This document shows, piece after piece, positions 17,952 to 25,963 of a stretch of DNA of 64,000 nucleotides. Below the pieces are notes generated by a model, which saw only the letters and a list, made by a program, of their open reading frames with translations, was not told the DNA's origin and did not search any database. Within the stretch, counting starts at the first letter, position 1, and every line of letters starts with the position of its first letter. This DNA is from Nakamurella endophytica. Its GTDB lineage: Bacteria > Actinomycetota > Actinomycetes > Mycobacteriales > Nakamurellaceae. The DNA is taken from the NCBI RefSeq assembly GCF_014646215.1, contig NZ_BMNA01000001.1, positions 512,183 through 576,182 of the forward strand. Direction: 5' to 3'. Both the position numbers and the translations under genes were made by a program.

Positions 17952-20189
17952 TCAACGATCGGCAGCCGGCCGCAGGTCCAGCCGCCGCAGCAGTTGCGCG
18001 TTGAGTGCCACGACCACGGTCGACACGCTCATCAGCACCGCCCCCACGGCCGGTGCCAGCACGAACCCGACCGGTGCCAGCACACCCGCCGCCAGCGGCA
18101 CGGCGAGGACGTTGTAGCCCGTCGCCCAGACCAGGTTCTGCCACATCTTGCGGTAGGCGGCGCGCGACAGGGTGACCACCCCGAGCACCGACCGCGGGTC
18201 GTCCGAGGCCAGCACCACGCCCGCCGACTCGACCGCCACGTCGGTGCCGGCGCCGATCGCGATGCCCACGTCGGCGCCCGCCAGGGCGGGGGCGTCGTTG
18301 ACGCCGTCGCCCACCATCGCGACCCGGTGCCCGCGCGCCTGCAGACCTTGCACCACCGATGCCTTCTCGGCCGGCAGCACCTGCGCGAAGACCTCCTCGA
18401 TGCCGAGCCGGCCGGCCACGGCGTCCGCCACCGAGCGGGCGTCCCCGGTGACCATCGCCGTGCGGACACCGTGGCGGCGCAGCTCCGCGACCGCCGCCGC
18501 GGACTCCGGACGGACCCGGTCCGCCACCGCGAGGGCACCGGCGACGCGGCCGGACCGCAGCACGTACAGCACCGTGCTGCCCGCCCGTTCCCACGCCGAC
18601 ACCGCTCGCTGCACCGCCGGCGAGACGCCGGCTCCGGAGGCCGCCAGCAGCCCCGGTCCGCCCACCTCGACCAGCTCCCCCGCCACCCGGGCCTGCACGC
18701 CGCGCCCGGTCGCCGACCGGAACTCCGTCGCGGACGGCACCGGTCCGCGCTCGCGGGCGGCGGCGACGACGGCCCGGCCCAGCGGGTGCTCGCTGTCGGC
18801 CTCCGCGGCGGCGGCCAGGGCCAGCAGCCGACTCTCCGACCCCGATGCGGGATCAGCGGTCTCGCCGTCGGGGTCCCCTCCGGCGGTCGCGACGCCGGTG
18901 ACGGCGGGCCGTCCCTCGGTCAGCGTCCCGGTCTTGTCGAACAGCACGACGTCGACCGTGCGCATCCGCTCCAGTGCCAGCCGGTCCTTGACCAGGATCC
19001 CCGACCGCGCCGAGAGGGCCGTCGACAGCGCGATGACTAACGGGATCGCCAGGCCGAGCGCGTGGGGGCAGGCGATGACGAGCACGGTGACGGTGCGCTC
19101 CACCGCCTGCTGCGGCTCGCCGAGCAGCAGCCAGACCGCGAAGGTGACCGCGCCGGCCGCGCTCGCGAACCAGAACAGCGCGGCGGCGGCGCGGTCGGCG
19201 AGCGCCTGCGCGCGGGACCGGGAGTTCTGCGCCTGCTCGACCAGCCTGCGGATACCGGCCAGCGCGGTGCCCTCGCCGACGGCGTCGACGCGGACCCGCA
19301 GCGCCGAGTCGGCGGCGACGGTCCCTGCCACCACGCGGTCACCGACATCCCGGACCACCGGCCGCGACTCGCCGGTGATCATGGACTCGTCCAGGTGGGC
19401 GCGGCCGTCCACCACGACGCCGTCCGCGGGCACCCGGCCGCCCGAGCGCACCAGCACGACGTCGCCCACCGCGAGGGCGGACAGCTCGACCGGCCGGACC
19501 GTGCCGTCCGGATCCACCCGCTCCGCCCGGTCCGGCAGCAACCGCGCCAGGGCGTCCAGCGCCCCCGATGCCTGCCCGATCGCCCGCATCTCGAGCCAGT
19601 GGCCGAGCAACATGATCACGACGAGGAGGGCGAGTTCCCACCAGAAGTCGAGCTCGAGGTGGCCGACGCCGAGCGAGGTCGCCCCCGACGCGACGAACGC
19701 GACGGTGATCGCGAGCGCGATGAGCAGCATCATCCCCGGTGCGCGGGCTCGGATCTCGCCGAGGGCGCCGGTGAGGAACGGCCACCCGCCGTAGACGAAC
19801 ACCGCGGTCCCCAGCACCGGGGACACCCAGGTCAGCGACGCCGGCACCCCGTAGCCGAGCAGGTCGGCGAACATGTGCGACAGCAGGACGGTCGGGACGG
19901 CCAGCGCCAGCGACCACCAGAAGCGCTCCCGGAAGACGGCCGCGTGGTCCCCGTGCCCGACATGGCCGCCGTGCCCGGCATGGCCGCCGTGCCTGGCATG
20001 GCCGGCGTGCTCGCCGACGTGGTCGTGGCCGCCGCGCTCGCCGTGGGCGGCCGGGTGCCCGGCGTGCTGACCGCGTTCCGCGCCGGGCACCGATCCGGTG
20101 CTCGAGACCGGGTCCGCCACCGCGGCGGTGCCCGCCGGCCCGGGACGAGTGCCGCCGCCGGCGGCTCCGTGCTGGTGGAACGTCGGCAT
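17952..20189 (-). CDS. CopB-type heavy-metal P-type ATPase
   Basis: 745 residues from ATG 20189. The first 90 residues are rich in His and Gly (HAGH, GGHAGHGGHVGHGDH) and replace the usual CxxC metal domains. Domain order: actuator with MITGESRPV, transmembrane metal motif IACPHALGLAIPLV, phosphorylation site VLFDKTGTLTEG, nucleotide-binding SEHPLGRAVV and hinge VGDGVNDAPALAGAD. The CPH motif rather than CPC is that of P1B-3 (CopB) ATPases, associated with Cu(II)/Ag(I) export. It is an inner-membrane exporter using ATP. A CsoR-like operator lies just upstream, so copper induction is likely. Confidence 0.93.
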   Translation of the reverse strand: MPTFHQHGAAGGGTRPGPAGTAAVADPVSSTGSVPGAERGQHAGHPAAHGERGGHDHVGEHAGHARHGGHAGHGGHVGHGDHAAVFRERFWWSLALAVPTVLLSHMFADLLGYGVPASLTWVSPVLGTAVFVYGGWPFLTGALGEIRARAPGMMLLIALAITVAFVASGATSLGVGHLELDFWWELALLVVIMLLGHWLEMRAIGQASGALDALARLLPDRAERVDPDGTVRPVELSALAVGDVVLVRSGGRVPADGVVVDGRAHLDESMITGESRPVVRDVGDRVVAGTVAADSALRVRVDAVGEGTALAGIRRLVEQAQNSRSRAQALADRAAAALFWFASAAGAVTFAVWLLLGEPQQAVERTVTVLVIACPHALGLAIPLVIALSTALSARSGILVKDRLALERMRTVDVVLFDKTGTLTEGRPAVTGVATAGGDPDGETADPASGSESRLLALAAAAEADSEHPLGRAVVAAARERGPVPSATEFRSATGRGVQARVAGELVEVGGPGLLAASGAGVSPAVQRAVSAWERAGSTVLYVLRSGRVAGALAVADRVRPESAAAVAELRRHGVRTAMVTGDARSVADAVAGRLGIEEVFAQVLPAEKASVVQGLQARGHRVAMVGDGVNDAPALAGADVGIAIGAGTDVAVESAGVVLASDDPRSVLGVVTLSRAAYRKMWQNLVWATGYNVLAVPLAAGVLAPVGFVLAPAVGAVLMSVSTVVVALNAQLLRRLDLRPAADR

Positions 20190-20219
20190 GGGTCGCTCCT
20201 TCCGCTCGTCCGGCCACTG

Positions 20220-20234
20220 TACCCCCGGGGGGTA
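20220..20234. promoter_or_regulatory. CsoR-like copper operator upstream of CopB ATPase
   Basis: The imperfect palindrome TACCCCC-GGGGGGTA lies about 30 bp ahead of the ATPase start. CsoR operators have a C/G-rich core bounded by TA(C)CC and GG(G)TA. Its position over the leader of a CopB-type exporter supports copper-responsive repression. No csoR gene is in the window. Confidence 0.6.
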
Positions 20235-20285
20235 TGCAGGTGCCAGACCCGGACCGCGGCGTCCGCTGCCCGGGGCGGCTCCGTG

Positions 20286-21110
20286 TCAGCGTCCGGCCAG
20301 GTCGGCGACCACCGGAGCGAGGACGCCGGCGGCGCTGGCGCCCACGACGACGTAGGAGAACCCGCCCTCCTCCCGTCGCCGCAGCAGCTCCTCCACGGCC
20401 GCCGACGGGTCGCCGGGCAGGACGAGCAGCGAGTCCACGGTCCGAAGCGCGGCGGGATCGGTGCCCGGCGGAGCCATGAAGGCAGCGACGGTGTCGCCGA
20501 CGACGGGTACGTGCAGGGCGAGCTCCACGTCCCTGGCCGCCCGGACCTCGGCGGCCAGCCGCAGCAGGGTCGCCCGGGAGTCGTCGGGGGACGCGGGGAA
20601 GGTGATGGTGTCGGCCAGCTCCAGTGCCACCGCCCGTGCCCTGGCACCACGGACGGCCATCGCGACCGGGGTGTGCCGTTCCGGGCCGTCCAGCTCGCGC
20701 AGCGTGGCGACGGCCTCGCGCAGCTGGGCGACCCGGTCGCTCGGGACCGGCTGTCCGAACTCCCGCAACTCGTCCGCGAGGCTCGGCCTTCCCGTCCCGA
20801 TGCCCATCTCGAACCGGCCCTCGGTCAGCAGCGACAGCGAGTGCGCCTCCCACGCCAGGGTCCGCGGTGGGCGCAGCGGGGACGCGTACACCCAGGTGCC
20901 GACGCGCAGGTCGGTGATCGTCGCGGCGACCGCGAGCGTCGGTCCGGGTGCCGGCTGCCACTGCTGGACGTCCGGCATCAGGACGGTGGAGTACCCGCTG
21001 CCGGCGATGCGCCGCACCTGCTCCCGCCACTCCGGCAGGCCGGTGCGCACCGGCGCGACGACGCCGAACCGGAACGGCCGCTCGGTGCCGGTGACCCGTG
21101 GATCGCTCAT
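20286..21110 (-). CDS. LLM-class (F420-dependent) oxidoreductase
   Basis: 274 residues from ATG 21110 with GGAGGGG upstream. It is a luciferase-like TIM-barrel flavin/F420 oxidoreductase: FRFGVVAPVRTGLPEWREQ at the N-terminus, SGYSTVLMPDV, TITDLRVGTWVYASPLRPP, the LSLLTEGRFEMGIGTGRP motif shared by LLM proteins, and a C-terminal segment with VVVGASAAGVLAPVVADL. F420 use is inferred from the actinobacterial context and family, not proved by sequence. The substrate is unknown. It lies behind the ATPase promoter on the same strand and is probably a separate unit. Confidence 0.88.
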   Translation of the reverse strand: MSDPRVTGTERPFRFGVVAPVRTGLPEWREQVRRIAGSGYSTVLMPDVQQWQPAPGPTLAVAATITDLRVGTWVYASPLRPPRTLAWEAHSLSLLTEGRFEMGIGTGRPSLADELREFGQPVPSDRVAQLREAVATLRELDGPERHTPVAMAVRGARARAVALELADTITFPASPDDSRATLLRLAAEVRAARDVELALHVPVVGDTVAAFMAPPGTDPAALRTVDSLLVLPGDPSAAVEELLRRREEGGFSYVVVGASAAGVLAPVVADLAGR

Positions 21111-21491
21111 GACGTCGCCCCTCCGCCGTGGGCCCGGGTACCGCCCCGGTCCGCTGCCCCTACGACGAACAGGCCCGGCCGGATCGGACGCGTCCGTCAC
21201 CGAAAATCATGGCTCGCTGCGAGGGGCCTGTCGGAGTCGGCGGCAGCGGCGATCAAGAATTCGATCAGGACGCCGTGAGGATCCATCCCGGGCCAGGTGT
21301 TCCACGAGCTGGTCGGCTCCATGGGGACCGGCCCGGAGAAGGGGATCCTGACGAGAAACGACCCGGTCGAGCCGCTGAGGGGTAGGCCGGTCGTCGTCGA
21401 CCAAGGCTTCGTCGAGGGAACCGACGCCGTCCGGCACCGACGAGCCGGTACCGCAATCGTGGGCGACCGGGCGCCCGACTGACCAGCCCGT
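21111..21491. other. Intergenic region, possibly with a decayed VOC-family remnant
   Basis: 381 bp with no intact gene. On the minus strand the frame ending at 21207-21209 reads ...IPFSGPVPMEPTSSWNTW then PGMDPHGVLIEFLI, and the end resembles the DPxGxxIEF strand of glyoxalase/VOC proteins. Its N-terminal part is missing or in another frame (SSVPDGVGSLDEALVDDD). This may be a frameshifted fragment of a small VOC enzyme. The DNA is also lower in GC than its left neighbour. Confidence 0.3.
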
Positions 21492-22373
21492 TCAGGCGCG
21501 CGGGGCTTGAACTCCAGGGCCGGGACCGGCCGTCGGCCGTCCGTCCGCGAGCGGAGGTAGCGGTGCGAGGACGAGGCGTCGCCACTGCAGGATGACGATC
21601 GGTGCGATTGTCATCATCGAGGTCGCCGCCAGGATCTGCGCTCGGACGTCGGACCCGACGAGCAGGGAGGGGTTGGCGAAGTACCCGAAGAGGAAAACCG
21701 TCATGGCGATCAACGTGACGGCGCGTGCCGTCGCCGTCCGGAACTCACTCAGGCGCAGACCCAGTGGCATGACCTTGCGATAGAAGTCGACAACGGCCCA
21801 CAACACCAGGTAGTTGCCCACGACATAGACGACCCACGGATTCGCTCCGGTACCGGCGATGAAGTTGTGCACGTCGGCGTGGCTGGCGAACACGCGGGTC
21901 GGCAAGTAGGCGGACACGTTGCCGAGGCACATCAAAAGGAACCAGAACAACAGGTTGGCCGCGACGGGGTGCGAGAGCCAGAAGGGCTTGGTGATGGCCC
22001 AGCGGGAGGCGAGGTACAGGCCCGTGGCGGCGATGCCCGGACCCGCGAATGCGGTCAACGCCGCCTGCCAGTGATGACCGGCGTCCAGCGCCGCGGTGTA
22101 GTCGACGTTCTCGTCGATGTCGATCAGCAGCAGGACGTTGGCCGGACTGCCTCCGCCCCAGGTGATGGCGAACGGCTGATCCTTGATCCCGACGGTCCAG
22201 GCCGTGATGGAGTGCGCGAATTCGTGCGGAAGCACCGAGGCGTAGTGCGAGAGCACGATTGCCACAGGGGTGAACGCCAGCAACCACGGTGCACGGGAAC
22301 GAGGTGGCCCGGCCTCGGCTGCAGACGTGTCGAGCATGGTGTCACTGGGCCCGGTTCGATCGCTGATCGTCAC
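21492..22373 (-). CDS. HEFAH-motif integral membrane protein (M50-like metallopeptidase candidate)
   Basis: 293 residues from GTG 22373, with GGAAGG 8 nt ahead. The protein has several hydrophobic segments. A zinc-protease-like HExxH motif, HEFAH, sits in SVLPHEFAHSITAW between the first hydrophobic segments, like the Site-2 protease (M50) layout. Later segments include LLFWFLLMCLGNVSAYLPTRVF and NPWVVYVVGNYLVLWAVVDFYR. A third zinc ligand (NPDG or DG in M50) was not clearly found. Function is unknown; protease activity is only inferred from the motif. Local base composition is lower in GC than in most neighbours (hand counts of three 60-bp lines gave 58-67%). It lies between a possible VOC remnant and tRNA-Ala. 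Confidence 0.65.
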   Translation of the reverse strand: MTISDRTGPSDTMLDTSAAEAGPPRSRAPWLLAFTPVAIVLSHYASVLPHEFAHSITAWTVGIKDQPFAITWGGGSPANVLLLIDIDENVDYTAALDAGHHWQAALTAFAGPGIAATGLYLASRWAITKPFWLSHPVAANLLFWFLLMCLGNVSAYLPTRVFASHADVHNFIAGTGANPWVVYVVGNYLVLWAVVDFYRKVMPLGLRLSEFRTATARAVTLIAMTVFLFGYFANPSLLVGSDVRAQILAATSMMTIAPIVILQWRRLVLAPLPPLADGRPTAGPGPGVQAPRA

Positions 22374-22853
22374 GCGAGGTGCCTTCCGCAGAGAGCCTCG
22401 AGCCGCGACCAAGATCGTCGCCGCGAGCGAACCGTATGCGACCTGGGCGACGCGGCCTATAGACCTGGGTCATCAGACACTGTCCGGTGCCGCGCATTCC
22501 TGGGCCGCTCCGGTCGTCGCAGCTGTTGCTCTGCCGGACACGGCCGACCGAGCCGCGCCCCGGGCCCAGGCGCAGTGATCGACGACGACTCCCGGCCGGC
22601 CGCTACCGAGATCCTCGGCGAGGAAATCCGTCACGGCAGCAGCTGTCCGAGGCCCGTGCCCCGGCCCGAGTCCGTGCCGGGATGATTCTCGGGAGCGCCA
22701 CTGGAACACCCGTGTCGATCTCGACCGTCGACCGCTCCCGACGGCCCGTCGGCATCGCCCCGGAGCACCGAATCGCTCGAGCAAGCGCGTGCTTCAGACG
22801 GACGAAGCCGGTCCACCATGAGTAGTGACCGGCATCGAACTGCGACAATACGG
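22374..22853. other. Intergenic region upstream of tRNA-Ala, atypical composition
   Basis: 480 bp without a gene I can recognise. Frames such as 22473-22784 (minus) or 22487-22825 (plus) show no start signal or family sequence. The stretch extends the lower-GC block that includes the metalloprotease and ends at the tRNA-Ala 3' end. No second copy of the tRNA 3' end was found to mark an attachment site. Confidence 0.35.
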
Positions 22854-22926
22854 TGGAGCTGCGGGGAATCGAACCCCGGACCTCTTCGATGCGAACGAAG
22901 CGCGCTACCAACTGCGCTACAGCCCC
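22854..22926 (-). tRNA. tRNA-Ala (CGC)
   Basis: A 73-nt cloverleaf read on the minus strand: acceptor GGGGCTG/CAGCTCC (one G-U pair), D stem GCGC/GCGC, anticodon stem CTTCG/CGAAG with loop TTCGCAT (anticodon CGC, alanine) and T arm CGGGG-TTCGAAT-CCCCG. The discriminator is A. CCA is not encoded. Confidence 0.95.
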
Positions 22927-22989
22927 GGACGCGGATCGCTCCGCGACGCCCGGTCAGGATAGCAGGCGGCCGGGCGACGCCCGGCACGC

Positions 22990-23766
22990 TCAGGCGGCCC
23001 GGAAGCTCTCGCCCTGCAGCACCGGGACCCGAGAGGAGCGGTCCAGTTCGGCGGCCACGGCGATCTCGTCGCCGTAGCCGTCGGCGATCAGTTCCTGCCC
23101 CGAGGCGCAGGACGAGAGCGCGCGGACCAGCGACCGGCCCAGGTCCCGGTAGGCGGCGACGGCGGCCAGCGCCTCCGGGGAGGCCGGCCCGCTGCCAGCG
23201 TCGAGCAGTGCCTGGATCACCGCGCCGGCGCCCCACAGGTCCTCGACGGCGGGTCGGAGCAGGTCCCCGGGCCAGCGCTCGCCGGCCGCGACCACGGCCA
23301 CCGGCCGCCGCCCGGCCGCCGACCGCACCCAGGTGGCCACCGCCTTGACGTTGCGCAGCGAGGCACCGACGACCGGCACGCCCGCCTCCCCGAGCTGCCG
23401 GGCGATCGCGGACCCGTTGGGCGACGGCAGCACGAGCTTCCCGCCGCCACCGAGCACGCCGTCCGCGGCCGCGGCCCGCACCGACAGCGGCGACAGGCTC
23501 ACCCCGCTCGTGCCGGCCTCCCGGCGGCCGACCGCCAGCACCGCCCCCCGGGTCGCGGCGAACGCGGCCGCCGACGCGTCCCGGAACCGGTAGGGGAAGA
23601 CCTCCACACCGCTGTCGATGGCCACCGACACCGACGTGGTGAACGACAGGACGTCGACGACCACCGCGACGGCGGCGCCCTCGACGACGGCCAACGCCCC
23701 GGGCATCCCCCAGTCGAACCGGATCGTCGACGCCGACTGCCGGTAGGGCCCGCCCGCGGCCGTCAT
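22990..23766 (-). CDS. comB: 2-phosphosulfolactate phosphatase family protein (ComB-like)
   Basis: 258 residues from ATG 23766; the upstream in-frame start at 23805 was not chosen because of the better spaced GGAGCGAGGA. It belongs to the ComB family, whose archetype dephosphorylates 2-phosphosulfolactate in coenzyme M synthesis. Features: VVDVLSFTTSVSVAID, FRDASAAAFAA, LPSPNGSAIARQL, VVGASLRNVKAVATWV and a C-terminal CASGQELIADGYGDEIAVAAELD. Actinobacteria do not make coenzyme M for methanogenesis, so the physiological substrate here is unclear. The gene ends near the tRNA-Ala gene. Family is secure; role is not. Confidence 0.85.
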   Translation of the reverse strand: MTAAGGPYRQSASTIRFDWGMPGALAVVEGAAVAVVVDVLSFTTSVSVAIDSGVEVFPYRFRDASAAAFAATRGAVLAVGRREAGTSGVSLSPLSVRAAAADGVLGGGGKLVLPSPNGSAIARQLGEAGVPVVGASLRNVKAVATWVRSAAGRRPVAVVAAGERWPGDLLRPAVEDLWGAGAVIQALLDAGSGPASPEALAAVAAYRDLGRSLVRALSSCASGQELIADGYGDEIAVAAELDRSSRVPVLQGESFRAA

Positions 23767-23827
23767 CGGTCCTCGCTCCCCTGTCGCGGACCACCGCGTC
23801 CGCACGTGACGGCGTGCGTGCGCGCGC

Positions 23828-25165
23828 CTACTGTCCGGCGGCCCGCCGGTAGGTCACCGGATGGTAGTACTCGAGATCCTCGAAGCCGGGGTCGTCGTCC
23901 TCGACGTCGACCACCATCCGGCGGCCGTGCGACACCGCCGCCGGGGCCACCGGCGCTGCCGGGACCGCCGGGGCGACCGGCTCCGGCTCCCCGACCATCG
24001 GCGGCCCGTACGGGTGCTGCACGGCCGCGCCGTCGGCGTAGCCGCGCTGGTGGTACTCGGGCCGGATCTGCCGGGCCCGGCGCAGCTTCGCCAGCCGGCG
24101 CTGCCGGATGTCGGCCTCGATCCGCACCTGCCGGCGCAGGTAGGCCAGGTAACCGACGAGCAGCAGCCCGGCGACCGCCGTGCCGGCCCACAGCGCCGGC
24201 CGGGCGAACGCCGCCGCGCCGACGCCGAAGGCCACCGTCAGCAGGAGCAGGAACAGGGCCACACGGCGCCGGCGCGAGTACTTGTACGCCCGGGTGGCTT
24301 CGGCGGCCTCCGGGTCGTAGCCGCCGCGGCCGTGCCGGCGGGGCACCGGGCGGTAGCGCTCGTCGTCCTCGACGTCGTCCGCGGGCGCCGCGGCGTGCTC
24401 GGACCACGCCGGGCCGGCGGCCCCCTGGTCGAAGTCGTCGTACTCGTCGACCGCCGCGTACCGGCTCGCCCGGCTCGGGGCGACGGGGTGGGCGCCGTGC
24501 GACCGGCCGTCGCGGGCCTGCAGCGCCCGGTCGCCGACGTCCTCGGCGTCGTCCTCCGACTCGTCGAGGTTCTCCACGTCGTACCGGTTGTCCATCAGCT
24601 CGTCGTCCAGCGCGCCCTCGTCGGCCAGGTCGCGCCCGGCGTCCAGGTCGGCGTCCAGTTCGTCGACCCCGTCCTCGTACCGGTCGTCGAGCGTGGCCTG
24701 CGCACCGCGCACCCGGACCGGGTGCGAACCGTGCGTGGGTCGGCCGGTCCGGTGGAACCGGCCGGCCAGCAGCCGGCGCCGTCCCCGTCCACCGTCGACG
24801 GCCTCGTCCTCGTCCGCCAGGTCGCGGTCGTCCACGCCGTCCAGATCCATGCCGTCCTCGTCCCTGCCCTGCCCGTCCCTGTCCTGCCGGTCGCTGTCCT
24901 GGTCGAAGCCGTAGCGGCCCTCGTCCTCGCGCTCGACCGTGTCGACCCGCAGGCCGTCGTCCCCGAGGTCCTCGGCGTCCTGGTCGACGACCCGCCGGCC
25001 GAGGTGCGGCCGCCTCCGTACCCGCCCGGCCGCCCGCCGCAGCACGCGACCGCCGTCCCGGTCGGTGCGCAGCACGGCCTCGCGGCGCCGGGCGACCATC
25101 GGAACCAGCACGGCGAGCCAGGCGACGACGAGCAGCACGATGACGAGCGACGTGGGGATCGACAT
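23828..25165 (-). CDS. glpR: GlpR/SepX-type membrane receptor of Glp, with an acidic insert
   Basis: 445 residues from ATG 25165 with AGGAGG ahead. Layout: one N-terminal membrane helix (residues about 5-25, TSLVIVLLVVAWLAVLVPMVA) with basic RRR exit, a long very acidic low-complexity region (about 60-260, with many Asp/Glu), then two more helices around 300-342 (VALFLLLLTVAFGVG and LWAGTAVAGLLLVGYLAYL), a basic coiled segment DIRQRRLAKLRRARQIRPEYHQRGYADG and a Pro/Ala-rich end. This fits the actinobacterial protein known as GlpR in corynebacteria and SepX in Streptomyces, the membrane partner linking MoeA-like Glp to FtsZ. Its location two genes after glp supports it. The acidic linker is unusually long. 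Confidence 0.8.
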   Translation of the reverse strand: MSIPTSLVIVLLVVAWLAVLVPMVARRREAVLRTDRDGGRVLRRAAGRVRRRPHLGRRVVDQDAEDLGDDGLRVDTVEREDEGRYGFDQDSDRQDRDGQGRDEDGMDLDGVDDRDLADEDEAVDGGRGRRRLLAGRFHRTGRPTHGSHPVRVRGAQATLDDRYEDGVDELDADLDAGRDLADEGALDDELMDNRYDVENLDESEDDAEDVGDRALQARDGRSHGAHPVAPSRASRYAAVDEYDDFDQGAAGPAWSEHAAAPADDVEDDERYRPVPRRHGRGGYDPEAAEATRAYKYSRRRRVALFLLLLTVAFGVGAAAFARPALWAGTAVAGLLLVGYLAYLRRQVRIEADIRQRRLAKLRRARQIRPEYHQRGYADGAAVQHPYGPPMVGEPEPVAPAVPAAPVAPAAVSHGRRMVVDVEDDDPGFEDLEYYHPVTYRRAAGQ

Positions 25166-25288
25166 CGCGGCCTCCTGGACGTGACGGGCGGGGCCGGGGT
25201 CTCCGCGGTCCGGCCGGCGCGGAAGGGCCTGGCGCAGACGCTAATCAGCGCATGCGCCCGGACCTGGGAGGACACGCCAGGACGTGGA

Positions 25289-25957
25289 TCACTCCGGGGA
25301 GCCGGAGCGGGTCGCGCAGCGGGCGAGTAGCTGGGCGGTGCCGCCCGGGACCTCCTCGGCGGTCACGGCGAACAGCAGGTGGTCGTGCCAGCTGCCGCCG
25401 ACGTCCAGGTAGCGCACCAGTCGGCCCTCCTGCCGGAAGCCCAGCCGGGTCACCACGGCCAGGCTCGCCCGGTTCTCCGGGGCGATGGTGGCCTCCACGC
25501 GGTGCAACCCGGCCGTCGCGAACGCGTGGCCGACCGCCAGGGCGACCGCGGCCGACGCCACTCCCCGGCCCTGCACCGCCGAGTCGATCCAGTAGCCGAT
25601 CCAGCCGGACCGCAGCGCCCCCCGCTGGATACCGCCCACGGTCACCTGACCGGCGAACCGCCCGTCCAGCTCGACGGCGAACGCCAGCACCTCACCCCGC
25701 CGCGCCCCGGCGACGAGGGCCGACCGGTGCAGCCGCCAGGCGGCCGGCGTGTGCCGGTCGGTCCACGGCGCGGCCACCGTCGCGTCCCACGGGGCGATGC
25801 TGGCCTCGTCCCGGATGCGCTGGCGCCGCCACTCCGCACCGTCCCGGCGGGCCAGCGGCCGCACGGTGAGCGTCCCGCCGCCGGCGGCGACCGGCCCGAG
25901 CACGGCGGGCCATCCCGGGTGCCGGCCCGTGGGGCCGCCGTCGCCCCACCACGCCAT
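25289..25957 (-). CDS. rimJ: GNAT N-acetyltransferase (RimJ/RimL-like)
   Basis: 222 residues from ATG 25957. The GNAT fold is visible in LTVRPLARRDGAEWRRQRIRD, FAGQVTVGGIQRGALRSGWIGYWID, the acetyl-CoA pyrophosphate loop VQGRGVASAAVALAVGHAF and ENRASLAVVTRLGFRQEG. The position between glp and glpR is the M. tuberculosis arrangement (moeA1-rimJ-Rv0996), hence rimJ. It is thought to acetylate N-termini of proteins such as ribosomal S5, but no substrate is proved in actinobacteria. It follows glp after only 6 bp and is co-transcribed with it. Confidence 0.88.
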   Translation of the reverse strand: MAWWGDGGPTGRHPGWPAVLGPVAAGGGTLTVRPLARRDGAEWRRQRIRDEASIAPWDATVAAPWTDRHTPAAWRLHRSALVAGARRGEVLAFAVELDGRFAGQVTVGGIQRGALRSGWIGYWIDSAVQGRGVASAAVALAVGHAFATAGLHRVEATIAPENRASLAVVTRLGFRQEGRLVRYLDVGGSWHDHLLFAVTAEEVPGGTAQLLARCATRSGSPE

Positions 25958-25963
25958 GCCGGA

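Noticed and set aside
19961-20040. Tandem repeat of catggccgccgtgcccggcatgg type as a non-coding repeat array
   Set aside because: It encodes the His/Gly-rich N-terminus of the copper ATPase in frame, so the repeat is coding.
22854-22926. tRNA-Ala end as a proven attachment site
   Set aside because: No second copy of the tRNA 3' end and no integrase were found in the window, so integration is only suggested by composition.
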